Source: a virus
IMG/VR virus record: IMGVR_UViG_3300036852_000016
Span: 1 to 46,994 of that record
Strand: one strand, 5' to 3'
DNA: 46,994 nt
Shown: positions 36,922 through 44,421 of the stretch, one piece after another
Position numbering within the stretch: the first letter of the stretch is position 1
Layout of the letters: every line of letters starts with the position of its first letter
The notes under the pieces: generated by a model
Seen by the model: only the letters and a program-made list of their open reading frames with translations
Told to the model about the DNA's origin: nothing
Databases searched by the model: none
Made by a program: the position numbers and the translations under genes

Positions 36922-38432
36922 ACTTGGTCACACCCTATAAGAAGCTCATTGATGTTAATCAGAGCCACAGTGTTTACTAATGCTGGAAATGTAAATGGAC
37001 TCCACCTAATTTTCTTAGGGTCTAATCCATTTGCATAATCCGCATGAAGCATCTGTCTATCTGTTGTAACACAGTAAAGAAATTGATTCGTAGAATCATT
37101 CACAATCTGAATTCTACGATTATCAGTTTTGAAAGTTTGATTACCCCAAACTTCCCAAATTTTCCAACTAAGTTCTGGTAGGATGTATCTACCATTAAAT
37201 AGCGCAATTCCGGTGTATGTGCAAACCATCAAATAGTCTACATTAGATGAACCGGAATCAATAACGGTTGCAATTCCATGAACACCACATCCCATCGCAT
37301 TATCAACTGATGTGAGAGACCATGATGCTGGAAAACTACCATTATCTACAAATCCTACTGTCTTGTTTCTCTGCATCGTATAGAGAACATCTCGAAGCTC
37401 AGCTATATTAGTGACAGGATTACCATTTGGAGGCACTAAACAAAATCCGTTGATTTGATTAATAGCCTCAGGTTCTCCAACTGCACTAACGCGAACTATT
37501 GAGATATTATCATATTCTGTGCAAAGACAAAGTCTATTGTGATAGATACAGAGATTAACTCCAGCTTTTATTTCAGCGAAGTTATCAAGTAAATGACTTG
37601 CGTCCAACAGTAAATCTTGGTCAAAGAAAGAAATATTAGAAAGAACAGTAACGACGTTATTCGGAATAGTCGCTCCGGGGATGAAGAATAACTGATATCC
37701 ATTTACGTCACCATTGTAGTTCTGAATTACCTTAGAAGCTACGATGTGTTTCTTGACGACAAATGCATCAGGACTATTAGCAACAGTAGTAAAATCTACT
37801 TCTTGTAATGCTGTGGTAGTATGTACTACCAAACCACCGGGCGCAGTAAGGTAGCCGGTATCAGTTTCATAAACATAACCAAAAATATGCACGCCAGCGT
37901 CAGTATGACCAGCAGCGCCATTAACCACAGTAATATCTGTAGTAGGCCCATTTCCTGCGGCTTTCCGCGCAGTAGTTCCATCACCCTTGTAAACATACAA
38001 AAACTCATTTTGCATTCCACGTTCACGGTTTAGTCCCGCTATTAGTTCCGTGAAAAAGGGAGTTATGTATGCTCGTCCGTTATATGGAACAAAGCCAAAA
38101 TCTGTCATTCCAACAATAGTGAGAATTGGACCAAACATTGTAGTTGAATCTACAACATGATAAATCTCTCCACTTGCACCATTTTGAACTAGAACTAGTA
38201 ATGTCTGTTTATCACTAGTTGGATAATTATACATCCTTAATACGCTAGACAAGGGGGAAGCGATATTTTGATGTCTATCGATTCCATCCCTTGTCTTAAA
38301 TGCGCGTGGACCAGCAAACATTATATTCTGGCATTCACTAAAATGGTCCATAGGCGTGGATTCAATATCCTCCTGCGCCCACAGGCCATTAAATTCTTCC
38401 AGAACTATAGGTTGATGGTCCCTGAATGACAT
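36918..38432 (-). CDS. Nozzle/tail-stabilisation-like protein
   Basis: The 504-aa protein starts LEEFNGLWAQEDIESTPMDH and has repeating strand patterns (SPLSSVLRMYNYPTSDKQTL, LVLVQNGASGEIYHVVD, GGLVVHTTTALQEVDFT), resembling the beta-propeller nozzle proteins of short-tailed phages (T7 gp12/P22 gp10 class). 'F.GLW..ED....P..HF.....N..F' at the start is typical of that group. It follows the adaptor-like gene, as expected. Confidence 0.65.
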   Translation of the reverse strand: MSFRDHQPIVLEEFNGLWAQEDIESTPMDHFSECQNIMFAGPRAFKTRDGIDRHQNIASPLSSVLRMYNYPTSDKQTLLVLVQNGASGEIYHVVDSTTMFGPILTIVGMTDFGFVPYNGRAYITPFFTELIAGLNRERGMQNEFLYVYKGDGTTARKAAGNGPTTDITVVNGAAGHTDAGVHIFGYVYETDTGYLTAPGGLVVHTTTALQEVDFTTVANSPDAFVVKKHIVASKVIQNYNGDVNGYQLFFIPGATIPNNVVTVLSNISFFDQDLLLDASHLLDNFAEIKAGVNLCIYHNRLCLCTEYDNISIVRVSAVGEPEAINQINGFCLVPPNGNPVTNIAELRDVLYTMQRNKTVGFVDNGSFPASWSLTSVDNAMGCGVHGIATVIDSGSSNVDYLMVCTYTGIALFNGRYILPELSWKIWEVWGNQTFKTDNRRIQIVNDSTNQFLYCVTTDRQMLHADYANGLDPKKIRWSPFTFPALVNTVALININELLIGCDQV

Positions 38433-38434
38433 TA

Positions 38435-38935
38435 CTATTCACCACCCATTACATATACTATGTGGATATCAAATTTGCCTGCGGTTAAGGCAGCAGTAGC
38501 AATAGTAATGGTTATTTTACCTTCAGTTGTAACTTTGAAGATGGTAGCCGAAGTCCACTTTGGAATTAATTCTCTGGGCACTCCTGCTACATATGATGCG
38601 ATTGCAGTAGCAGCTTTCAATAGTGCAGACTGAGCACCAGAACCAAATCCAATGGCAATAGTAGCAGCACCACCGGAAGTGGGAAGTGTAATACCATGTT
38701 CGATGCCACCTAGAATGATAGCACCGGCAGGAATTACTGGAGAATTTTTCAGTGTAATGGTTCCAACTGCACCACCATCAACCGCGAAATCATAGGTAGC
38801 TTTTACAGTTTGAAGTGCTCCACTACCACTTTGCATTGAGGCATTAATTGAACCTTTAGATTCGAGCAATGATTTAATCATTGCCCACATATTACCACGA
38901 GGACTAAACTGACCTTGACCCGTACCGTAAGACAT
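38435..38935 (-). CDS. Virion beta-protein (decoration or tail)
   Basis: The 166-aa protein has an N-terminal helix (NMWAMIKSLLESKGSINASM) and then a Gly/Ala/Thr-rich beta domain (VKATYDFAVDGGAVGTITLK, PAGAIILGGIEHGITL). Proteins of this type are common between head and tail genes. Role inferred from position only. Confidence 0.65.
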   Translation of the reverse strand: MSYGTGQGQFSPRGNMWAMIKSLLESKGSINASMQSGSGALQTVKATYDFAVDGGAVGTITLKNSPVIPAGAIILGGIEHGITLPTSGGAATIAIGFGSGAQSALLKAATAIASYVAGVPRELIPKWTSATIFKVTTEGKITITIATAALTAGKFDIHIVYVMGGE

Positions 38936-38982
38936 TCTCCATCTCCTTTGAGACAGGGCGAAATTGCCCCAGAGTTATGTCA
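38936..38982 (-). other. Short gap with a weak stem-loop
   Basis: Read leftward, GGGGC and GCCCT can pair (one G-U) around AATTTC near 38956-38970. There is no U-run. It precedes the 166-aa gene and its GGAG ribosome site. Confidence 0.3.
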
Positions 38983-39687
38983 CTACCACGCATTACCGCG
39001 ACGTTTATATCCCGAACGAAATGGCCTTCTCCTTGTCATGATAGTTTGTTTAGATTTACTAGAAATACCAGTAACTCTATCCAAACCTAGAACAGCGTAA
39101 TTATTAAGACCCCCTGCACTCGTAAGATTCCTCTCAATGAATTCTGCACACAACGCAGCAGTTCGATATTCAAGGAATGTGCGAGCATTGACAATGTTGA
39201 TAAGAGAGTTCTCATCAACAAGATTTTCAAATAGTTGTTTGATATAATCAATTTTAATATCATTATTCTGTATAGAAGGAAGAACTATGATTTTCTGGTC
39301 CTGCCATACATAGATACTAAATTGATTACGTTGAATATCTTCTACACCATGTGGAAGATAATCTTTACGAGTCATGGGAGTATAAGGATTAGTATTCCTT
39401 ATACGTTCCCATAATTGTTGTGGTTCTACGAAATCATTTGGTAATCCCGGTGTTCCTACACCAGCATTATAAACAATTTCAGTATCCCCCGCATCCATTG
39501 GAATTACAGCAGAAGTTAATTGAGTTACAGGAATGCCGTTTAATTCAAACATCTCCTGTAACTCTTGAATAGCAATTTGTAGATAGGGTAATTGGGCCAC
39601 ATAGGTATAATTAGTCCGAGCAGTATCGTTCAGCAATGATGCTGACTTGTCCATTACTTGCCCGGCTGTTAAATCTACTGCGGCCAT
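38983..39687 (-). CDS. Head-to-tail adaptor-like protein
   Basis: The 234-aa protein has an N-terminal helix pair (SLLNDTARTNYTYVAQLPYL, AIQELQEMFELNG). A beta region follows (TSAVIPMDAGDTEIVYNAG, YVWQDQKIIVLPSIQNNDIK), then helices and a basic C-terminus (MTRRRPFRSGYKRRGN). This order resembles gp11/gp4-type adaptors that attach to the portal ring. It is placed between capsid and nozzle-like genes. Confidence 0.65.
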   Translation of the reverse strand: MAAVDLTAGQVMDKSASLLNDTARTNYTYVAQLPYLQIAIQELQEMFELNGIPVTQLTSAVIPMDAGDTEIVYNAGVGTPGLPNDFVEPQQLWERIRNTNPYTPMTRKDYLPHGVEDIQRNQFSIYVWQDQKIIVLPSIQNNDIKIDYIKQLFENLVDENSLINIVNARTFLEYRTAALCAEFIERNLTSAGGLNNYAVLGLDRVTGISSKSKQTIMTRRRPFRSGYKRRGNAW

Positions 39688-39692
39688 CTATA

Positions 39693-40442
39693 TTACCCCT
39701 TTGGCATCTTATCCCGAGCTTCCATTATCGACTTCGTTAATGGATGGTCAGGGTCAGGGAAATGACATTGTGCGCAAACAGGAAACTGTGGATTCTTGAG
39801 AGAACCACAAGCTTTGCAACGCACCATGTCAACCATGAGAAATTCTTTCATCCAATCCTTAGTGGCTGTAAGATTTAACTCTTTCGCAGCCATTCGCATA
39901 TCATCAGCGATAGCGAGAGGATTGCCATTGGAACGTGCCCACAATGAATCAGCCATTTTAATAAGTAGTGTATACCAGTTCTGTTGGCGAGTTTTCGCCT
40001 TTTCCAGTTCTGATTTATATTCCTTCTTAATCCATTCAATAGTAGCGAGGTTATCTATCTTTCCCTCTTTATCAGTTTTGCATCCCATTACGTAAAATAG
40101 TCCGGGCATATGCGAATCCATGTTACACGCAAGATACCCATTCAAATAGTCACGGACTACTGAGTCCGCAATCTGAATAGAAGATACAGGAATTTCAAGT
40201 AGTGGCTGTTCTTCGTCAATATCTCTCCACCATGACGAAGGACCAACTACAAGAACTCCTGGATTCTCGAAACTACCAGCAGGAATTTTGAAAATTCCCG
40301 GCTGAATAGTGCATTTCTTTTCTTCGATATCTTTTGGGAATATCGAAACAACAGTTGATTTATCTAGTGGATTAATAGGACCACGAATAGTCCTACGCTT
40401 CCAATCGTTAATTCCCGGAAATGCTCCTACTGCTCCTGCCAT
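39693..40442 (-). CDS. Virion-cluster protein with C-terminal zinc ribbon
   Basis: The 249-aa protein ends with MVRCKACGSLKNPQFPVCAQ and CHFPDPDHP, a clear four-cysteine zinc ribbon. The middle has MADSLWARSNGNPLAIADDM and the N-terminus is Pro/Ile-rich. 'PG..YV.GCK' style motifs occur in the centre (GLFYVMGCKTDKEGK). Coupled to the 195-aa gene (TAATG). Possible assembly factor or structural protein. Confidence 0.65.
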   Translation of the reverse strand: MAGAVGAFPGINDWKRRTIRGPINPLDKSTVVSIFPKDIEEKKCTIQPGIFKIPAGSFENPGVLVVGPSSWWRDIDEEQPLLEIPVSSIQIADSVVRDYLNGYLACNMDSHMPGLFYVMGCKTDKEGKIDNLATIEWIKKEYKSELEKAKTRQQNWYTLLIKMADSLWARSNGNPLAIADDMRMAAKELNLTATKDWMKEFLMVDMVRCKACGSLKNPQFPVCAQCHFPDPDHPLTKSIMEARDKMPKG

Positions 40443-41029
40443 TATTCATTCTCCTTGACTGGTGTAGTAATTTTGGGCTCACCAGTATAGCCTACAGCTT
40501 CACCTGTAACAGTTCGGAGCAACAAGTTGGATTCGTCCCCAAACAGTTGTTCCTCTAATTCCTGAACTCTCATAGCTTTCTCATGAGCACTTTGTTCAGG
40601 ATTAATCTCAGGGTCAACATATTTTGCCATGCTAGATTTTCCTAGCGCAGCATACATAGTATCGATTACAAGCTTACACGCATCCACGCGCGGGGGTAAA
40701 GGATTATTCATGTTATCCTTAAACACCCACAGGGGTTCATACGACATTCCAGAAGTAGGAAGTTCTTCTTGATTAGCTAGTGGAACAATTACCAGTCTTT
40801 CAAGAATATACTTATCCTTCCAGTCAACATCATTCTGATTGTATTTAGGTTTCTCCAATACCTGTGGATATTGAAGTTTGAAACCTTCAGGAGTTATGTT
40901 CGTTAGCCGTTTCTCATACTGGTCCCATGAACTTACAACTCTAAACATGGGACGACCAGTATCAGAATCGATACCGAACAAGCTGACCAGTTGTTTATTA
41001 ATCGATTCAATGGGTTCAGTTAATTCCAT
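40442..41029 (-). CDS. Hypothetical virion-cluster protein (195 aa)
   Basis: The protein (DTGRPMFRVVSSWDQYEKRL, QYPQVLEKPKYNQNDVDWKD, KYILERLVIVPLANQEELP) is mixed alpha/beta and probably globular. The C-terminus has an acidic helix (EKAMRVQELEEQLFGDESN). No family that I can name. Operon position suggests a head-assembly partner of the zinc-ribbon protein after it. Confidence 0.65.
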   Translation of the reverse strand: MELTEPIESINKQLVSLFGIDSDTGRPMFRVVSSWDQYEKRLTNITPEGFKLQYPQVLEKPKYNQNDVDWKDKYILERLVIVPLANQEELPTSGMSYEPLWVFKDNMNNPLPPRVDACKLVIDTMYAALGKSSMAKYVDPEINPEQSAHEKAMRVQELEEQLFGDESNLLLRTVTGEAVGYTGEPKITTPVKENE

Positions 41030-41045
41030 GATATCTCCTAAAGAT

Positions 41046-41075
41046 GTGAGGACGCCTATTTGTAGACGTCCCCAC
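41046..41075 (-). other. Stem-loop between head genes
   Basis: GTGAGGACG (41046-41054) and CGTCCCCAC (41067-41075) pair with one G-U in the leftward RNA around 12 nt. It sits in the 58-bp gap between the 99-aa and 195-aa genes. No long U-tract; may be an attenuator that keeps capsid transcripts more abundant than distal ones. Confidence 0.5.
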
Positions 41076-41087
41076 TCATAGTGTTAA

Positions 41088-41387
41088 TTAGACAGGAGAA
41101 GCAGGAGTATGCGTTGCCGCAACACCTGTGAGTCTCTCCTTGAGTGCGATAAGCTGAGCGTTAACTTCCTCAGCCTCAGCCGCACTAAGTCCACCGGCGA
41201 TACGTGACACAAGGTCAGCAATATCAGCGGCGATTTCATCTGTGGTAGAATTGATTGCTACCAATTCTGCCTTGAGGTCGTCTACTTTCGCCATCATTAC
41301 TCCTTGATTAGAGATAATCCTGTCCAACTTACTATCAGTAGTTGAATCAGGATGATGATGGATGTGAATGTGAATCTCCACGTTCAC
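41088..41387 (-). CDS. His-rich-start coiled-coil virion protein
   Basis: The 99-aa protein starts MNVEIHIHIHHHPDSTTDSK, a natural His cluster, and then forms a heptad coiled coil (VDDLKAELVAINSTTDEIAA, NAQLIALKERLTGV). The pattern suggests a trimeric fibre or decoration spike, possibly with metal-bound His at its tip. Located just after capsid decoration genes. Function inferred. Confidence 0.75.
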   Translation of the reverse strand: MNVEIHIHIHHHPDSTTDSKLDRIISNQGVMMAKVDDLKAELVAINSTTDEIAADIADLVSRIAGGLSAAEAEEVNAQLIALKERLTGVAATHTPASPV

Positions 41388-41401
41388 CCTCCATTTTGTT
41401 T

Positions 41402-41422
41402 GTGCGTGGATAGTATGCGCAC
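41402..41422 (-). other. Weak stem-loop after the decoration gene
   Basis: GTGCG (41402-41406) and CGCAC (41418-41422) pair around 11 nt in the 48-bp gap. Short stem without U-tract. Confidence 0.3.
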
Positions 41423-41435
41423 CCCACTCCCCTAA

Positions 41436-41762
41436 CTAGGCTACTGCGAGCTTTCCGCCAGAGTATTTCTTGGTAGCAGGATTGTAGAACATCAATACTA
41501 CCTGTCCTGCTGTAGTTGCTGCGATTGCTGTGGCGATATTACCCGCAGCAGTCATAGCCCAAGTTCCAGATGATACAAGAATTAACATATGTGCGCCTTC
41601 TTGCGGAGGCGTAATGTTAACAATTGCAACAGCACCTGAAACCACACTTAAAAGAGTAGTAGGAGCAATTGTTGCTGCCGATGCAAGAGTAACAGGCATC
41701 GGCTGTAACAAAGTCTGTGGTAGTGCGAAGTTTCCAGCATTAAGGTCGGGACTTTGTGCCAA
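41436..41762 (-). CDS. Candidate head decoration protein
   Basis: The 108-aa Ala/Thr-rich beta protein (LASAATIAPTTLLSVVSGAV, ILVSSGTWAMTAAGNIATA, TAGQVVLMFYNPATKKYSGG) immediately follows the capsid gene. Small Ala/Thr-rich beta-proteins in this place commonly decorate capsids. Named from position and composition. Confidence 0.65.
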   Translation of the reverse strand: MAQSPDLNAGNFALPQTLLQPMPVTLASAATIAPTTLLSVVSGAVAIVNITPPQEGAHMLILVSSGTWAMTAAGNIATAIAATTAGQVVLMFYNPATKKYSGGKLAVA

Positions 41763-41774
41763 TTTAATCCCTCC

Positions 41775-43037
41775 TTAATAACCAGAAGGAACCGCCAACG
41801 TATCAATATAGGCAGTAGCAGCAGGGTTCGAGACGAACGTCTGCATACCATTGACCATATAGAATATGTCAGCAGTAACCACACCACCCGAAGGGCCACG
41901 AATTTCGAAGATTTTACGTCCATCGGTAGTGTAGAATCCGATAGGCAAAATCTCCGCGCGTCCCCACACTTCATCGACAACAAAGTCGATTCTAGTTCTG
42001 TCCCAATTAAATGAACCAGTAACATTGGAACCGGCCATTTGCATACCGGAACCTTTACCATTGCCGAAATACATGTTCAGAGACTCATCCTTAGCAGCCT
42101 TCTGAATCATGATTACAAGCTGACCAATTTCCTCGTATGCCTGAATCTGAGCAGGATGTGTCCAGACACGAGGATTAAAATCATTGTCGATTCCTACTCT
42201 ATCGCCAATTCGATTAATCGCCAAACGCGGGAATGGAAGCGCCAAAGCACCACCACCAGCATTTACACGATTAGAACGAATTTCAGGAGTAGCTGCTCGA
42301 CTAAAGCCAAGCCATGTTCCTGCAGAAGCATTGCTGTGATGATAAGGCACACCAAACAATGCTGGCAGTGAAGCAGGATTAGCAATACCATTAACAACTA
42401 GTCTATCAGTAGCGATTGCGCCAGCGATAGCAGGTGTTACGTCAATCTGTTTATTTGCAACATCCCACTTGGTAATCAGCCCACTTCCCCGAAGGGTTGC
42501 AAGTGTAGCATCGAATACCTGTATGGTCTGTCCAAATCGAACAAGCTTTGCACCAAATCCATCGGTGCCAAGAGTATAAGTATCAACGCCCGCAGCAGTT
42601 GCAACAGCAGAAATAGTGCCCACGGCACCAGTTCCGTCTTGCATCATCTGAGCGTCTAACTGTCTACGCAGTTCATCCAATGCACTCGCAGTAAGTCTGC
42701 GAATTCCATTGGTGATAGATTTTCTTTCGTCATCAGTTGACCACTGTGTCAACTTCGTATATTCGATGTTCTCGGACACGAATACAGAAGTTACGACAGC
42801 TTTGTCAAAAGTGGGTCCACCACCACGTCCCAAGTCTCCGCCATCAGGATTGAAATACTGAAAGCTTCCACCGGGACGAAGTTCAAGTGGAACTCTCATT
42901 TGGCGATTCGATATTTTTTCTACGTCACGCTTTTTAATGTTGGCGTAGAATTTATCGTCTCGCTCAAAGAGAACGCGAATCTTTGGAAGGACTTTCTCCA
43001 ATTCCAAAGCCGCTACTTGAGCTTCGACAACTGCCAT
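41775..43037 (-). CDS. Major capsid protein
   Basis: The 420-aa protein follows the scaffold gene in transcription order. It has an N-terminal arm (LPKIRVLFERDDKFYANIKK, SNRQMRVPLELRPGG), then YTKLTQWSTDDERKSITNGI with TASALDELRRQLDAQMMQDG. The C-terminal half has EEIGQLVIMIQKAAKDESLN and RTRIDFVVDEVWGRAEI. Long arm, spine-like helix and beta P-domain are compatible with an HK97-type fold. The N-terminal 60 residues are mimicked by the early protein at 18889-19191. No protease cleavage site is apparent. Confidence 0.85.
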   Translation of the reverse strand: MAVVEAQVAALELEKVLPKIRVLFERDDKFYANIKKRDVEKISNRQMRVPLELRPGGSFQYFNPDGGDLGRGGGPTFDKAVVTSVFVSENIEYTKLTQWSTDDERKSITNGIRRLTASALDELRRQLDAQMMQDGTGAVGTISAVATAAGVDTYTLGTDGFGAKLVRFGQTIQVFDATLATLRGSGLITKWDVANKQIDVTPAIAGAIATDRLVVNGIANPASLPALFGVPYHHSNASAGTWLGFSRAATPEIRSNRVNAGGGALALPFPRLAINRIGDRVGIDNDFNPRVWTHPAQIQAYEEIGQLVIMIQKAAKDESLNMYFGNGKGSGMQMAGSNVTGSFNWDRTRIDFVVDEVWGRAEILPIGFYTTDGRKIFEIRGPSGGVVTADIFYMVNGMQTFVSNPAATAYIDTLAVPSGY

Positions 43038-43056
43038 GTTTTCACCTACTTCTCAG

Positions 43057-44421
43057 CTAGTCTGAGTTTAGAAATTCTAGTGTGGACATTCCTTTCGGAA
43101 CTTCCTTAGCTTTATCAGACTTGCCACTTTGTCTTTCTTGGGAACGTGGCCTTCCAGATGGAACTGGACCCCTCTTATTATCGGAGTCATTGTCGTCCCT
43201 AACACGATGGCCTGTGCCGCGTAAAGCTTCGTTCCGGGCCTTTTTTAAGAGTGCAGGCAGCACTGTCTTAGCTTTACTAACATAGGCCGAGCGAATTCTA
43301 TCGGTTGATTCTTTGGTAAAGCCATCAGCAAAAGCTTTTTCCCAAAGTTTATCCAAAAGTGCTCTGAAACGGCTATCTTGATTGATAACCTTCTCAAGAC
43401 TATCCATAGTGTCACGCGCTGCATTCTTGCGCACGTAATCTGTCATTGACTTTTTAGGGTCAATATGAGCATCAATGGTATTCTTGAGAGTGTTATTAAC
43501 ACGCGTATTCAAATCATTACGCGTGTTTTCAAATTGTGTGCGAACATAATTCTGCTCGCGTTCTGCCAGTTGTTTTTCTCTAGTATTGTCCTCAGGTTTA
43601 TCCTGATTGGACAATTGAGTAGGTGGTTTGAAGTCTGTTGTTCCAAACACAAATTGATTCAGTAAAAGGGCTGCATTCTGTAATGCAACACCGGCTTGTG
43701 GTTTTCCCTCAGCATCCATTTGAACACCAAGTCTGCGTGCTTCTTGCACCATTGAAACAATAGTGTGTTTGGTAATGTTACCAATCACATGATAGTATGC
43801 CTTCTCATCAACTTTCGCGAGAGTAGGCAAATAGTCATCTACAATTTTACAGAATCCATTAGGATTAGTTGCCTTGACAGCCTGTAGAACTGTCTCAGTT
43901 GAACCACTCATTAAATCACCCTCGAATCTATCGAGGATTTCTGATTTTTCTACGGCAGCTTTAGCATCTGCAATAGTAGGTAGAAGTTCTGTGAACTGTT
44001 GTTCACGATAGTATGCCTTTTCGAGATAAGGAAATTTCTTAAAGAGGTCTGGATATTCTTTAAGAATTTCTTTACGTCGAACAGGTGTTACAAGTTCCAA
44101 CTGTTCTTCAGTTGGTGGTTCTAGTTCATCTTCTATTTCAGCAAGTTCATCTACTTCTTCTTCCTCATCTTCTTCCTCATCCCCTTCGTCAGGGATTTCT
44201 TCTTCTTCTTTTTCTTTATCCTTTCCTTTATCTTTATCCTTATCCTTGTCTTTATCCTTGCCTTCCTGCAAGTCAATAACGTCTGGTTTATCGTCATCAG
44301 CCCCCAGAAAATCAATGATATCAGTTTTGCTCATTTCACCAGATGCAGCTCCACCAGTAGGAGTTCCACCAGTGGGTGTATCAGGAGGACTCATCAATAG
44401 ATAGTTAGACAGTTGCAACAT
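43057..44421 (-). CDS. Scaffolding-like protein with KD-repeat and acidic tract
   Basis: The 454-aa protein has start ATG 44421 with GGAGAAG about 6 nt upstream. The N-terminus is Gly/Thr-rich, then a run of repeated Lys-Asp pairs (KDKDKDKDKGKDKEKEEEE) and a long Glu tract. The middle and C-terminal parts are helical (ARDTMDSLEKVINQDSRFRA, TVLPALLKKARNEALRGTG) with a basic, Ser/Arg-rich tail. Position between portal and capsid and its helical, charged nature are typical of scaffolds. The GATAAG-type nucleotide repeat at about 44219-44262 is a slippage-prone tract. Confidence 0.8.
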   Translation of the reverse strand: MLQLSNYLLMSPPDTPTGGTPTGGAASGEMSKTDIIDFLGADDDKPDVIDLQEGKDKDKDKDKDKGKDKEKEEEEIPDEGDEEEDEEEEVDELAEIEDELEPPTEEQLELVTPVRRKEILKEYPDLFKKFPYLEKAYYREQQFTELLPTIADAKAAVEKSEILDRFEGDLMSGSTETVLQAVKATNPNGFCKIVDDYLPTLAKVDEKAYYHVIGNITKHTIVSMVQEARRLGVQMDAEGKPQAGVALQNAALLLNQFVFGTTDFKPPTQLSNQDKPEDNTREKQLAEREQNYVRTQFENTRNDLNTRVNNTLKNTIDAHIDPKKSMTDYVRKNAARDTMDSLEKVINQDSRFRALLDKLWEKAFADGFTKESTDRIRSAYVSKAKTVLPALLKKARNEALRGTGHRVRDDNDSDNKRGPVPSGRPRSQERQSGKSDKAKEVPKGMSTLEFLNSD

